Part shown: piece after piece, positions 1 to 7,322 of the stretch
How positions within the stretch are numbered: the first letter of the stretch is position 1
Layout of the letters: the number at the start of each line of letters is the position of its first letter
The notes under the pieces: model-generated
Told to the model about the DNA's origin: nothing
Databases searched by the model: none
Seen by the model: the letters and a program-made list of their open reading frames with translations, nothing else
NCBI GenBank assembly: GCA_009663005.1
Contig: VIGQ01000826.1
Coordinates: 1 to 11,949 of the forward strand
DNA: 11,949 bases
Direction: 5' to 3'
Origin: Actinidia chinensis
Taxonomy: Eukaryota > Streptophyta > Magnoliopsida > Ericales > Actinidiaceae
Translations under genes and position numbers: made by a program

Positions 1-480
1 GTTTGCAAGCATGCCTCAATCTGTCCGAGCGGGCAAGTCTCAGTTTCGATGCGTACCGTCAACTTCCGTACGGAAACCACACTGCCTAGCACTAATTTTC
101 AAATAAGCGGGGGATGCACCATGTAAAGTTTGTCGCCCAAGCTGTGCGCCGTCGAATTTTAGAGTCGCGGGCGGGGCCAGGAGGGTCGGCGCGCGCCGTC
201 ATAGGGCTTGAACGGCGGCGACTTGGCGGATCGGAACGAACGCGAGATGGTTTGATGGACTCAGGTCTTCCTCGAGTATTCTGGGCCAAGGATGTGAAGC
301 CCGGCAGCCAATTGTAGATTGAATCCGTGATCTTCCACTGACGTCGACAGCCTTAGGAATGTCCTGAGAATGACGCTGAATTCTATCGATTGCCCGCCTT
401 CGATGGAATTTGCAGCGGGTTCCTCCCATAACGGCTAGAGCACAAGATGCTACTTGGAAAAGCGGCCGTAGCTCGGTATC
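1..480. other. 5' edge, no supported gene
   Basis: Only short overlapping frames are seen, and none has a recognisable domain. A GC-rich stretch near 160-235 could encode AGPGGSAR in one plus-strand frame. It follows an ATG at 121 that is itself followed at once by TAA. This faintly resembles the start and glycine body of the array copies further right, but no TATA box, initiator or poly(A) signal sits at the spacing seen in those copies. I do not call it a copy. The palindrome CCGTACGG near 67 has no clear role. Confidence 0.4.
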
Positions 481-505
481 CTGATATAGATGGAGCAATC
501 CCATA

Positions 506-835
506 ATGAGAACGGTGGACAAGCCCCGTTCATGCGTAGGACCAGAGTCCACAAGAGCGTTCTTGAAGGATTTGTTAACAATTGCATGGATTCACGACAC
601 ACCCGATCACTATGCAGCCAATAACAATAGCTTCACTGCTAATCAAGTCACGCAGCTTCCGTTCCTCTGTCAAACTATACAGGGTGCCGCCGACTTTTTC
701 ACAGCGAACAATGCGCGGCCCGCTGAAGCATGGTCGACCAATCCTTCGACACTGACGCGTGAGCACTGGATTCCGTGCATACAGACAACGCGTCTTCTCA
801 TCTCCTCGAACAAGCATCCAGACGCTGATCACTAA
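506..835 (+). CDS. Unrecognised 109-aa open frame
   Basis: This frame starts with a true ATG and ends in TAA. The composition is protein-like: Ala, Asn, Thr and Asp are frequent, with one segment reading HYAANNNSFTANQV and another FLKDLLTIAWIHD. I see no signal peptide, no membrane segment, no family motif and no low-complexity body. A TATA-like GATATAG lies about 20 bases upstream of the ATG, too close to act as a normal core promoter for it. No AATAAA follows closely. It could be a real small gene, the last exon of a longer gene, or a chance frame. Its sequence does not resemble the glycine-rich array that follows. Coding status is uncertain. Confidence 0.25.
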   Translation: MRTVDKPRSCVGPESTRAFLKDLLTIAWIHDTPDHYAANNNSFTANQVTQLPFLCQTIQGAADFFTANNARPAEAWSTNPSTLTREHWIPCIQTTRLLISSNKHPDADH

Positions 836-1015
836 CGACGACTCTCAGATCGTTTTTTGTAGATGGCAGGCTGCAAGACCAGTGTACGGTAGTTAGTACT
901 CATCCTTGCCTGCATTGGTCATGAAAGCTTCAGGGCTGGCTGGCTTTTGTGGTAATTTGACCCGACTGATTGACGTAGACCCAGACTTCGCGACTGACGC
1001 CAATTGTTTACGAAT
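836..1015. other. Spacer upstream of copy A
   Basis: No gene is visible here. Part of it should correspond to the upstream flank of the array unit, but the GATCACCGGGGAGGG-type element found upstream of copies C, D and E is not clearly present. Only loose matches such as CTGATTGACG near 965 occur. Confidence 0.35.
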
Positions 1016-1058
1016 GAATATAGAGACCAAGAGTTGTCTGCAGAAATCATAATCAATT
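1016..1058 (+). promoter_or_regulatory. Core promoter of copy A
   Basis: A TATA-like GAATATAGAG at 1016-1025 is followed by initiator candidates TCATAA at 1047 and TCAATT at 1053, giving a TATA-to-start spacing of about 30-36 bases. The start codon of copy A follows about 35-40 bases later. The same arrangement is seen at the other five copies, which supports this call more than the individual words do. Confidence 0.5.
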
Positions 1059-1086
1059 CTCCCTCGACACCAGTCTTTGCGTTACG

Positions 1087-1305
1087 ATGACAGGTCTTGG
1101 CGTGTCCTCAGTGTTTCTGTTGTGTCAGCGAGCGTCGCGTTGGCGGAAGACGGAGGAGCACGTTCCAACGCAGGTGCGACTTTGGGCGTGAAGATTGAGA
1201 GCTGGAGGAGGAGGGGGCGCTGGAGCCGCATTGAGCCCGCTTCAAACAGCCTCCCAGGACGTCTGGCACGGAAAAGAAACAATCGATATTTTGCGCATCA
1301 ACTGA
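1087..1305 (+). pseudogene. Glycine-rich secreted protein, array copy A (broken)
   Basis: This appears to be a decayed gene for a small secreted glycine-rich protein. An ATG at 1087 aligns with the starts of the other copies. A signal-like stretch, VLSVSVVSASVALAEDGG, ending in the plausible cleavage site ALA/ED, lies in a different frame that is open from about 1077. The glycine-rich body AGGGGGAGAALSPLQTASQ then begins at 1201 in a third register and runs to TGA at 1303-1305. So at least two frame changes separate the start from the end. No clear AATAAA follows; TTTAATCC near 1311 is the nearest AT-rich word. Homology to the other copies rests on the order promoter, leader, start, signal, glycine body, not on strong base identity, and this is the most diverged left-hand member. 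The function is unknown. The glycine stretch alone does not separate a cuticle, glue, salivary or antimicrobial role. Confidence 0.45.
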
Positions 1306-1984
1306 AATTGTTTAATCCCTCGATAGGTATAGTCATGATAACCTTCAAGTGACATAGGCCCAATCGTTCCGGTTCCGGTATAACAATGCCAAGCGAGCGA
1401 GATCTTCGCCATTCTGGACCCTCATTCGCGGAACTGTAATGATAAAATAAGGGGTCACAGCAATTTTCATGCCTAGAAGAGCTGAACTTGTCGATAAGGT
1501 CAGCTTAACGAAGAATTAGGAGCTCAGAGAGGGCGGGGACTTTTCCGAGAGTGTCGCAAGTGATTCAGTTCGGCGAGTTACATCCCTCGCAGTTTCCGAA
1601 AACTGTCGCTTCAGAGAAGCCCTCGTGAATATCCGAGCTCCCCTAGAATAGTCGAAATAGGGGCCCGTACACGTAGACAGAGGGGTGGCATCGTTTGAGG
1701 AAGTTCCAAGAGGTTTTCCTTCCTTCCTCCCAAGCGGAACTTCTGCACTACATTCCTTGGATGAGATAGGCCAGTCGACGGGCGAGGGCGAAGAGGCGAA
1801 TGATTGATTGAGATAACAGTGGTCAACATGCCGGAACTCATTAGGGCGCCTTCTGCTGCAGGGAACAATCGTCACGGATGCCGTTCATTGTTGCCGGAAG
1901 GTCCACGAAAAAGAATTTGAATGGAATGAGAAACTTCGCACCGTTCATGGCTTGGTGTCGTTCCTGTAGATGAATGGAATAATT
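1306..1984. other. Inter-copy spacer A-B
   Basis: No plus-strand gene can be supported. Two overlapping minus-strand frames cover about 1516-1875, but neither has a motif, a composition bias or flanking signals, and both look like chance openings in a CpG-rich region. The spacer should contain the upstream flank of copy B, but it is too diverged to align by eye except for the last 60 bases. Confidence 0.4.
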
Positions 1985-2051
1985 GCGGATCGGGGAGCAC
2001 GCCGCGTCGCCCCTCTGTTGAAAAGTCGACCTCAATCATGAGGCATCATTC
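1985..2051 (+). promoter_or_regulatory. Promoter region of copy B
   Basis: GCGGATCGGGGAGCAC at 1985-2000 is a diverged match to the GATCACCGGGGAGGG element upstream of copies C, D and E. A weak TATA equivalent, GTTGAAAAG, sits at 2017-2025. An initiator TCATTC, fitting the arthropod TCAKTY pattern, sits at 2046-2051. The TATA-to-start spacing is about 30 bases and the ATG is 37 bases further on, as in the other copies. The TATA word itself is poor, so activity is doubtful. Confidence 0.45.
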
Positions 2052-2084
2052 TCGATCTTAACGAACACCTGGTATCTTACAGAC

Positions 2085-2285
2085 ATGAATTTCCTGCATT
2101 TCATTCATTCGGCTCGCTCCTCGTGATCTCAGGCCTCGCCTTGGCGCAGATGCCCGGTGGAGGTGCCACAAGGCCAATTCCGGTATCGGATTCAACATGG
2201 AGCGGCTTGGGAGGAGGAGAGGAGCCAAAACGCAAGTGAAACCTCTCGATAAGTTCGTCACATACTGCGCAAACCTGGACATAAA
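2085..2285 (+). pseudogene. Glycine-rich secreted protein, array copy B (broken)
   Basis: ATG at 2085 opens MNFLHFIHSARSS and then hits TGA at 2121. The conserved signal segment FGSLLVISGLALAQ lies in another frame starting at 2108. That frame stays open through MPGGGATRPIPVS and SGLGGGEEPKRK to TGA at 2237. The gap between start and GGC is five bases longer than in copy C, in a run built of CATT units (CATTTCATTCATTC), so slippage there is a likely cause of the frame break. The signal peptide ends in a good ALAQ-type site. The CGCAAGTGAAAC word at 2231-2242 matches copy C exactly. Downstream, an AACCTGG-CATAAA stretch matches the end of copy D, with CATAAA at 2280-2285 as a weakened poly(A) signal. 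Repairing one frame change would give a small secreted protein, less glycine-rich than C or D. Confidence 0.6.
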
Positions 2286-3034
2286 ATTCATTGCAAGAAA
2301 TCTTGTCGACTAGTCTCTGGCCGAAGCTTTCATATGTCTCTCGGCTCGGGGATGCGCTTGTTTATCATGGCTCGATCATTCTCGGCCGCCGGTGACCTGC
2401 GGGCCGTGGCACAAGATTTTGCTTTCGGAGTTGCGAATCGTCAGCAAAATCGAAGTGTGGGAGCCGTGAACATGCGTCATGAGAGCTCGAAGTCAAGCCA
2501 AGACTCTTCGCTCTCGTGGAGAGGGTCGACCTCGAGGTGACTGGGTAAGCTGATTCTCGAATGGACGAATTGATTTCAAAGCCTGTCGCCGATCATAGCA
2601 ATCGATGGATGGAGGATGAGGCCAAGAAAACCGCTCCTGATTATCTAGTTGTCGACAAGCTGTAGAGTTCGGAAGCAGAGGAGAGGCGGGAGGTGGGCAA
2701 GGAGCCATTGCCCCCGACGAGTTCGATTTCATTACTATCTGAGTCGAGGTTCCGGCACGAACGTACGATTTTCATGGGAAAATCCTAAGGGCGCTGCCTT
2801 GGGTGAAAGGAAAAGGCCCCCTCGAGGAAGATTTTGGCTACGCCCTGTCCCGGAAGATCCGCAGTTGTGGGTGTCTCGATACGGGAGAGCCTGCGCTCTG
2901 GATCTGCATCGGCGAGGACACGCAACGACCTGCGACTCTCAAAGTCGATATGATTAAGTTTAGCCTTTCGATGGCCGCGCCTCAAACTGGGCAATGTCAA
3001 GTTCAATGCAATGATCATACAAGTGCGTCACGAC
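2286..3034. other. Inter-copy spacer B-C
   Basis: No gene is firmly supported. A plus-strand frame spanning about 2803-3120 reads like a protein in places (EEDFGYALSRKIRS, CLDTGEPALWICIGED). It lies where copy D has a frame with a loosely similar peptide order (see findings). Frames on both strands overlap here, so chance is possible. CTCTCGGCTCG near 2338 recalls the signal-peptide DNA of the array, but no glycine body follows. Confidence 0.35.
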
Positions 3035-3140
3035 TGTGCCCATGGTTACCCGCGTACAGGAGTCTGATTGTGATCGAAGGCTTTGCGGTGACATGGATGA
3101 GTCGACAAGAACACATCTGACACCGTTGATGCATCAGGAC
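3035..3140 (+). repeat. Upstream flank of array unit (copy C)
   Basis: This segment aligns with 4441-4538 and 6391-6485. The anchor is TGTGCCCATGGTTACC here, TGTGCCATGGTTACAGGAGC in copy D and GTCCATTGGTGGGGAAGC in copy E. Further along are GGTGACATGGATGA-type words. It shows that the duplicated unit extends more than 100 bases upstream of the promoter. Similarity is partial, with small gaps. Confidence 0.45.
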
Positions 3141-3216
3141 CTGATGACCGAGGAGGGTCCAGAGCACTCGATCAGCCGTTGAATACAATGGGAGCTGCCT
3201 TAACCAGGATTCAGTT
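3141..3216 (+). promoter_or_regulatory. Promoter of copy C with upstream element
   Basis: CTGATGACCGAGGAGGGTC at 3141-3159 is one of three close versions of a shared upstream element. GAATACAATG at 3181-3190 is the TATA equivalent. An arthropod-type initiator TCAGTT at 3211-3216 gives a spacing of about 31 bases. The start codon of copy C follows about 40 bases downstream of the initiator. Confidence 0.6.
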
Positions 3217-3253
3217 AGGTCCTCTGAAGGCACGAGCAGACGGAAGTTTCAAT

Positions 3254-3492
3254 ATGAAGTTTCTGTTGTTCCTCGGCTTGCTCTGATGATTTCAAACCCG
3301 CTGACAGCAGCACCTTGCGGAAAATTAAGTCTGGTGGTGGGGATCAGTCTGGCGGTGGAGGCCAGGCTGGCGGTGGAGCTCAGATGAGCATGGGCGCGCA
3401 AAGCGGTGCAGGAGGTGGTCCGGCGATCGACGCAAGTGAAACCGCAACAAGGTTATGCAACTCGCCGGCCGCAGACGTTGAACGATAATAAA
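3254..3492 (+). pseudogene. Glycine-rich secreted protein, array copy C (broken)
   Basis: The ATG frame reads MKFLLFLGLL and stops at TGA 3284, in the middle of the signal peptide. The rest of the signal, LMISNPLTAAPCGK, continues in the next frame from 3283. The body is in another frame from 3330: SGGGDQ, SGGGGQ and AGGGAQ in a row, then MSMGAQSGAGGGP, open to TAA at 3486. A further frame gives the probable original tail, VKPQQGYA, after the CGCAAGTGAAAC word at 3431. AATAAA at 3487-3492 overlaps the stop. At least two or three single-base indels separate the parts. The Pro-Cys-Gly triplet after the signal is shared with copy D. Hexapeptide glycine repeats suggest an extracellular structural, adhesive or salivary glycine-rich protein; a precise role cannot be given. 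Confidence 0.65.
3330..3383 (+). repeat. 18-bp tandem repeat, three units
   Basis: Three back-to-back 18-base units, TCTGGTGGTGGGGATCAG, TCTGGCGGTGGAGGCCAG and GCTGGCGGTGGAGCTCAG, encode the hexapeptide (S/A)GGGxQ. Differences are few, and several are silent glycine changes. The period is an exact multiple of three, which fits growth while the frame was coding. Confidence 0.85.
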
Positions 3493-4440
3493 GTACATTG
3501 CAGAGGTTTATACGAGTGATCTTCAGTATTTCTAGGTGGTTGGATTTCCACTGCGAACAGTGAACCGGAAGCCGTTTCCGCGCTGGTAGAGTGGGGTTCG
3601 AATTCTCCTGGAATCATCCAGCTCGAAATCCTCGACATTCACATGGATCGTTGTCCTGTATTCGATTCCTTAAGCAAATGTCTGTTATGAATGACTGGTG
3701 AAACGAGCACAGGTGTTAACGAAGTCCGGCCTCCGTCTAGGCTTGCAACCAGAAACCTCTATCTGAAATTTCCAAAATCGAAGGATAATTCGGATTTGGG
3801 CTCGGAAAAACCATCCGAATCCTTCATGGGCTAGATGACCGATCACTGGCGATGAGGACTGCGCGAATCGAAGGGCACCGCTTTCGCCCCCCTTCGGACG
3901 CATGGAAAAAAATTGCGATTGTTAAGCGTTTCTTTCCAAAGGTAGTACTCTGGATTTTCGTCGAAAACTGCGCCTCCGCCCCGGTCCAGCCCCCTTGCCC
4001 CACCCTCTTGCGTCCGCGTCGTTCGACCTGATCCCTGTTGCCTCTGCTGGAACACTCGCCAGTGCGTTGTTTTCACAACAGATATCCATCCATCCAAGAT
4101 ATTCTCAACACCTCAGGTGTCCAGCCAGTGAGGAACACTCGGCGAATACTTCCCCATCCCGCAGGTATTGTCGATCTCGACTCAAGTGGTGGCTGGTTTC
4201 CCGCGCTGAGAAAGCATGTCAAAGTTGATCAGGTTAGGAAATCGCTCGATTTCGTGAGGTTCCCGAAAACTCTGGGCCGGAATTGAATCTGAGCGAATCG
4301 ACACCTGAAAGGGTTGTGTCGGCATTAACATCAGGGACGATTGGCGCCATAACAAGCGCACCTGTCCAATTGCGGAACCCGCCCGATATGTTGGAATGGA
4401 TGAGAACGTATGAAATCTCACTGTTGATCGGAGTCACGAA
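3493..4440. other. Inter-copy spacer C-D
   Basis: The first 45 bases belong to the duplicated 3' flank (TCAGTATTTCTAGGT at 3523-3537). The rest has no supported gene. Plus-strand frames at about 4038-4286 and 4283-4498 contain peptides such as IVDLDSSGGWFPALRKHV and DMLEWMRTYEISLLIGV, which look protein-like but match no family I know. They overlap the region homologous to the spacer upstream of copy C. A T-arm-like GGGGTTCGAATTCTCC at about 3595 is not a tRNA gene. Confidence 0.35.
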
Positions 4441-4538
4441 TGTGCCATGGTTACAGGAGCTCGTAGATGGATGGAAACTCCCGCGTGACCATGAATGATA
4501 TTGTCAGTGAAAACTCTGGACTGTTGATGCCTTATGAC
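4441..4538 (+). repeat. Upstream flank of array unit (copy D)
   Basis: This is homologous to 3035-3140 and 6391-6485. It starts at TGTGCCATGGTTACAGGAGC and runs into the shared promoter element. Reading CCA-TGG-TTA here and the equivalent frame upstream of C gives the same peptide start, PWL, so a former coding function cannot be excluded. Confidence 0.45.
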
Positions 4539-4618
4539 CTGATCACCGGGGAGGGTCGAAACACTCGTTAGCCCAGTGAATAAAATGTCGAGTAATATCT
4601 CGCCCGCATTAATCAGTC
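4539..4618 (+). promoter_or_regulatory. Promoter of copy D with upstream element
   Basis: The upstream element CTGATCACCGGGGAGGGTC occupies 4539-4557 and is the clearest version. AATAAAATG at 4579-4587 is the TATA equivalent, with a second AT-rich word TAATAT at 4593. The initiator TCAGTC is at 4613-4618. The TATA-to-start spacing of about 36 is slightly long. The ATG lies 36 bases after the initiator. Confidence 0.6.
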
Positions 4619-4650
4619 CCTGGAGTCACCGATTGACGAAAGTTCTCGAC

Positions 4651-4918
4651 ATGAAGTTTTGTTGTTCCTCGGCTCGCTTTCTGTGATTTCACCGCTCTCA
4701 GAAGCAGGACCTTGCGGCGGCTATGGCGGGGGCGTGCCGCGGTGGATACCAGTCAGGAGGAGGAGGAGGTCATTCCACAGGAGGAGGATGAGGTCAGTCT
4801 ACGGGAGGAGGAGGCATGATGGGCTGAACATGCAAGGCGGCAGCGTTTCGGAGGTCGGCGCAAGTGAAATACCCTGGAGTTTACGCGCCTCCCTCTGCTC
4901 AACCCTGGTACACATAAA
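4651..4918 (+). pseudogene. Glycine-rich secreted protein, array copy D (broken)
   Basis: ATGAAGTTTTG has lost one base relative to copy C (ATGAAGTTTCTG), so the ATG frame stops at 4684. The signal continues in the frame from 4659 as LLFLGSLSVISPLSEAGPCGG, followed by YGGGVPR. From 4741 another frame carries GGYQSGGGGGHSTGGG, a TGA at 4789 where GGA is expected, then GQSTGGGGMMG and a second TGA at 4825. The same frame ends as KYPGVYAPPSAQPWYT with TAA at 4915. A short stretch in between reads best in another frame (NMQGGSVS). CATAAA at 4913-4918 is the poly(A) candidate. This copy shows the plan of the protein most fully: signal peptide, PCGGYGGG, ST-GGGG-Q repeats and an aromatic/proline-rich tail. 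It is about 85-90 residues by layout. The TGA in place of GGA needs a substitution, not just an indel. Confidence 0.7.
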
Positions 4919-6390
4919 TGAGTCCGTTCCGAGGGGAATCCATGCGGTGCTATCTAGATTGTGGGACTTAGAATGTAGGCTTATTCTGTGCTTGTATGAA
5001 CTTTCCAACGTTCGATAACTAGAAGTCCAGCGTCAAGAAAATCTATCCTGAAATTGGCGGTTGTTCGTAGGCGGAAACTTTCTAGAAAGAGTTGGCGTGA
5101 CGTCGGATAGATAGAAGTTTTGTCCTGGACTGGAAGAAGCTCCAAAATTCAAAGTCTTCCTGTCGAAACGGCATGGAACTATTCGACGCCAGATAGCTCC
5201 TGTGCCACTACGGGGATCCATGATCTGGAAACACTGAAGGACAACCCACACTTCGAACGCTGGAACGAGTGAAGCCCGCTTTCCCGAGAAGAGTGCTCGC
5301 CTCACACCCGACCGCAAGGAACCGGCTCACCTACCTCCGGACGGACTCCGCACTATTCGTAGGTGAGATCCATGGACAGTTCGCTCTGGAGAAAAGCCAG
5401 CCATACGTTTAATTCTCCAAGATCAAAGCGAAAGATGGCGGAGATCAACCAAGACTTCTTCCGCCCCCAGCCATAATCTAACCGGATGGAAGGTGAAGCC
5501 TCTCCAACAGGCACCTATCACCCGCTTCTCAAACCCATGGCTTTCCACCACCTAATATGTCGAGGGAAAAACTACCAGAGCGGATGAAAACTGCCCCAAA
5601 AGTGCCTTTGCGGCCGCCCAGCCCCACTCACCACGCAACAGGATGGACGGAGGATAGTCCTCCCACTCAGGAAGTGGAGAGGACGAACCTAGCATCTCCT
5701 GAACCGGCATATGTCCTCATTTTCTTTCTTCATATAACCCACACTCGAGAGTGTCAATAAACCAATATTATTACAACGGAGTTGGATAGCAAGTGGTTCT
5801 TGTAGACGAAGGCGAAGACCTCGCGCTGTGTAGGGCGGCTAGGGCTTCCAACGAAACGCACAATTCCGGATTCCGTGGATCTCGATCAGAGATTCTTAGA
5901 TCAGCTGATATTTTGGATGTGCGAACGTTCGAACACAACTTTGAGTGAAGCCTACTCGAAAGATACAGAACGAACACTCGGCAACCGTTGTGATATAGGA
6001 TTGAGTTCTCATCGAAAATAACTTTCTGATTGTCAGAGCTGAGAGACCCATAGAGACTTCTATCGTGCGTGGTTGAAACCATCTCGTCGGGAGAACCAAA
6101 ACAACGACCCAAGAGGTTCTGTCGGGATCATAGCAACATAAAGCTCTGTATCTGGGTATATGTTTGTCTTGGCCTCCGATCCCTTGGCTGCCCATGGATG
6201 TTACGTTTCTGCTTCCATGCCCTCTTGAGGGTTCTGGTTCCAACGGTTCTCTCAGCAAATTGCATGCTACCGCTCGACTTGTTGTCGTGTAGATGAATTT
6301 CGACCGGCATCTATTGGCACGAGCATGTTCACAAGCTTGCCAAACTCATGTTGCTTCAGCCAAACAGGCGTCAACAAACAGACAAATTCC
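4919..6390. other. Long inter-copy spacer D-E
   Basis: The start keeps the duplicated 3' flank (GCGGTGCTATCTAGATT at 4944-4960). No gene is supported in the rest. A proline-rich plus-strand frame at 5557-5760 ends on an orphan AATAAA at 5756-5761, but it has no signal peptide, glycine body or promoter at the array spacing. Overlapping minus-strand frames between 5771 and 6515 have no motif. The longer distance between D and E could hide an unrecognisable copy or an insertion. Confidence 0.35.
5756..5761 (+). promoter_or_regulatory. Orphan AATAAA poly(A) signal
   Basis: GTCAATAAACC resembles the CTCAATAAA context of copies E and F, but no recognisable array copy lies directly upstream. It may be chance or the remnant of a further copy. 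Confidence 0.25.
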
Positions 6391-6485
6391 GTCCATTGGT
6401 GGGGAAGCTCATCAATGGAAATTGAATGAACATTTGCGTGACCGGTAGCAAGCAGACACTCCGAAACGTTGAGAGCCTCGATGAA
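6391..6485 (+). repeat. Upstream flank of array unit (copy E)
   Basis: This aligns with 3035-3140 and 4441-4538 through GTCCATTGGTGGGGAAGC and ATCAATGGAAATTG, then GCGTGACCGG near 6437, which corresponds to GCGTGACCATG in copy D. Divergence is considerable. A minus-strand 82-codon frame crosses it but lacks any recognised motif. Confidence 0.4.
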
Positions 6486-6579
6486 TTGATCACCGGAGAG
6501 GGATGGACTGCTCAAGCCGACCGAGCAGGCGCTTGGTGGTGGTGAATAAAGGCGGGTACCCCTCAGATGTCATTCAGGT
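6486..6579 (+). promoter_or_regulatory. Promoter of copy E with upstream element
   Basis: TTGATCACCGGAGAGGGAT at 6486-6504 is the third version of the shared upstream element. GAATAAAGG at 6544-6552 is the TATA equivalent. The initiator TCAGGT is at 6574-6579, about 31 bases later. The promoter looks as complete as that of copies C and D, although the start codon of this copy is lost. Confidence 0.55.
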
Positions 6580-6611
6580 CCTCTGAGCTTAACGACCTCG
6601 TAGTTCTTGAC

Positions 6612-6794
6612 AGGAAGTTCCTGGGTTCTCGGCTCGCTTTTGATGATGCACTTCGCCGAAGCTGGCGACGCGGAGCGGGCGGGGAGCCGGCGGGGGCCAG
6701 CATTGGAGCAGGAAGCAGCGCAGTCGGCGGCGGCGGACGCCAGTGAGAATTTCACAGGAGATACACCAGCGGGCGGAACCTAGCGCTCAATAAA
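6612..6794 (+). pseudogene. Glycine-rich secreted protein, array copy E (start lost)
   Basis: AGGAAGTTCCTG stands where copies C and D have ATGAAGTTT, so the start codon is changed at its second base. From 6625 a frame reads VLGSLLMMHFAEAGD, a truncated signal peptide, and stays open to TAG at 6781, but there the body is not glycine-rich. The glycine body is in the frame of the AGG: GAGGEPAGASIGAG and SSAVGGGGRQ, ending at TGA 6744. CGCCAGTGAGAA near 6739 is the diverged form of the tail word. AATAAA at 6789-6794 follows the TAG closely. The mix of a start substitution and a frame change points to a dead copy. No other ATG in the signal frame lies before the hydrophobic core. Confidence 0.6.
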
Positions 6795-7221
6795 CTGAGG
6801 TACCCTGCATGGGCGTTGTCCGGAGTGCTCTCTAGATACTTTCCTGCTGGATGGACCTATGGTTCACTTATGGCACGTCGTACACTGCGGAAAATATGGA
6901 CGATCTAGGTGGACAAAATTATTTGAGTGCCTTTTCGGGGTCATTACAGCTCCCCCAAGACAGCCGGACGCGAAAAACAAGATTCGATGAGTTATGTCAA
7001 ATATCGAAAATCACCATTTCAGTGGCCTCGAGGCGAATCTTCATTGTGAACCGGACCGATTTATTGGATATTCCTCTAGAAATAGTTCATATCACAATGT
7101 AACCGAGTGAAATTAGATACCGGAGTCATCTCGTGGGAGGAGTCGAGAGGACGCCAACGCAGTCTCCTGTTGCCGGGGGAGCTGCCCTATACAAAAAAGT
7201 GAATGTTCAACAGTCAAATAC
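6795..7221. other. Spacer right of copy E
   Basis: The first 45 bases contain the duplicated 3' flank (CGGAGTGCTCTCTAGAT at 6821-6837). An 83-codon plus-strand frame at 6851-7102 (start MDLWFTYGTSYT) is unrecognised and has no promoter at the array spacing. CCCTATACAAAAAAG near 7187 is TATA-like, with AGTCAA about 28 bases on, but no plausible coding start follows. Confidence 0.3.
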
Positions 7222-7322
7222 TTTTTTTCCCCAAAAAATTCTGACGATGCCAGGTGAAAGTAGAGGAGTCTGAGGCGCATTTTAAAAAAAAAAAATTAGG
7301 GCGGGGCTCGTAGGGTTTTTTT
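7222..7322. repeat. Cluster of homopolymer tracts
   Basis: Within 100 bases there are runs of 7 T, 4 C, 6 A, 12 A and 9 T. Nothing like this occurs in the first 7 kb. It marks a change in sequence character at the left edge of the possible mobile element. Confidence 0.7.

Noticed and set aside
114..317. Seventh array copy at the left edge
   Set aside because: Faint similarity (ATG, AGPGG) but ATG is followed by TAA, and no TATA box, initiator or poly(A) signal stands at the family spacing.
1516..1875. 119-codon minus-strand frame as a gene
   Set aside because: It overlaps another minus frame, is Ser/Pro/Arg rich as expected from GC-rich noncoding DNA, and lies in an array spacer.
2334..2540. 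Array copy starting just after copy B
   Set aside because: CTCTCGGCTCG resembles the signal DNA, but no leader, initiator, glycine body or poly(A) signal accompanies it.
3254..3492. Introns joining the frames within a copy
   Set aside because: The frame changes occur within a few bases of alignable sequence shared between copies, with no GT...AG interval inserted at the break points. Small indels explain them better.
3540..3625. tRNA gene at a GGTTCGAATTC word
   Set aside because: The T-arm pairs poorly, the A-box-like word lies right next to it and not about 30-60 bases upstream, and no acceptor stem can be drawn.
3254..4690. Programmed frameshifting in the signal peptide
   Set aside because: In five copies the signal frame is offset in the same direction from the ATG, which is curious, but the indel positions differ (after TTT in D, a 5-base insertion in B, near the TGA in C and F) and no common slippery site is seen.
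4741..4917. TGA in copy D read as selenocysteine
   Set aside because: The TGA at 4789 replaces an expected GGA in a glycine run, and other breaks in the same copy need frame changes. No selenocysteine insertion structure is evident.
5771..6515. Minus-strand frames of 82-120 codons upstream of copy E
   Set aside because: Three overlapping frames with no motif; part of the region aligns with the noncoding upstream flank of copies C and D.
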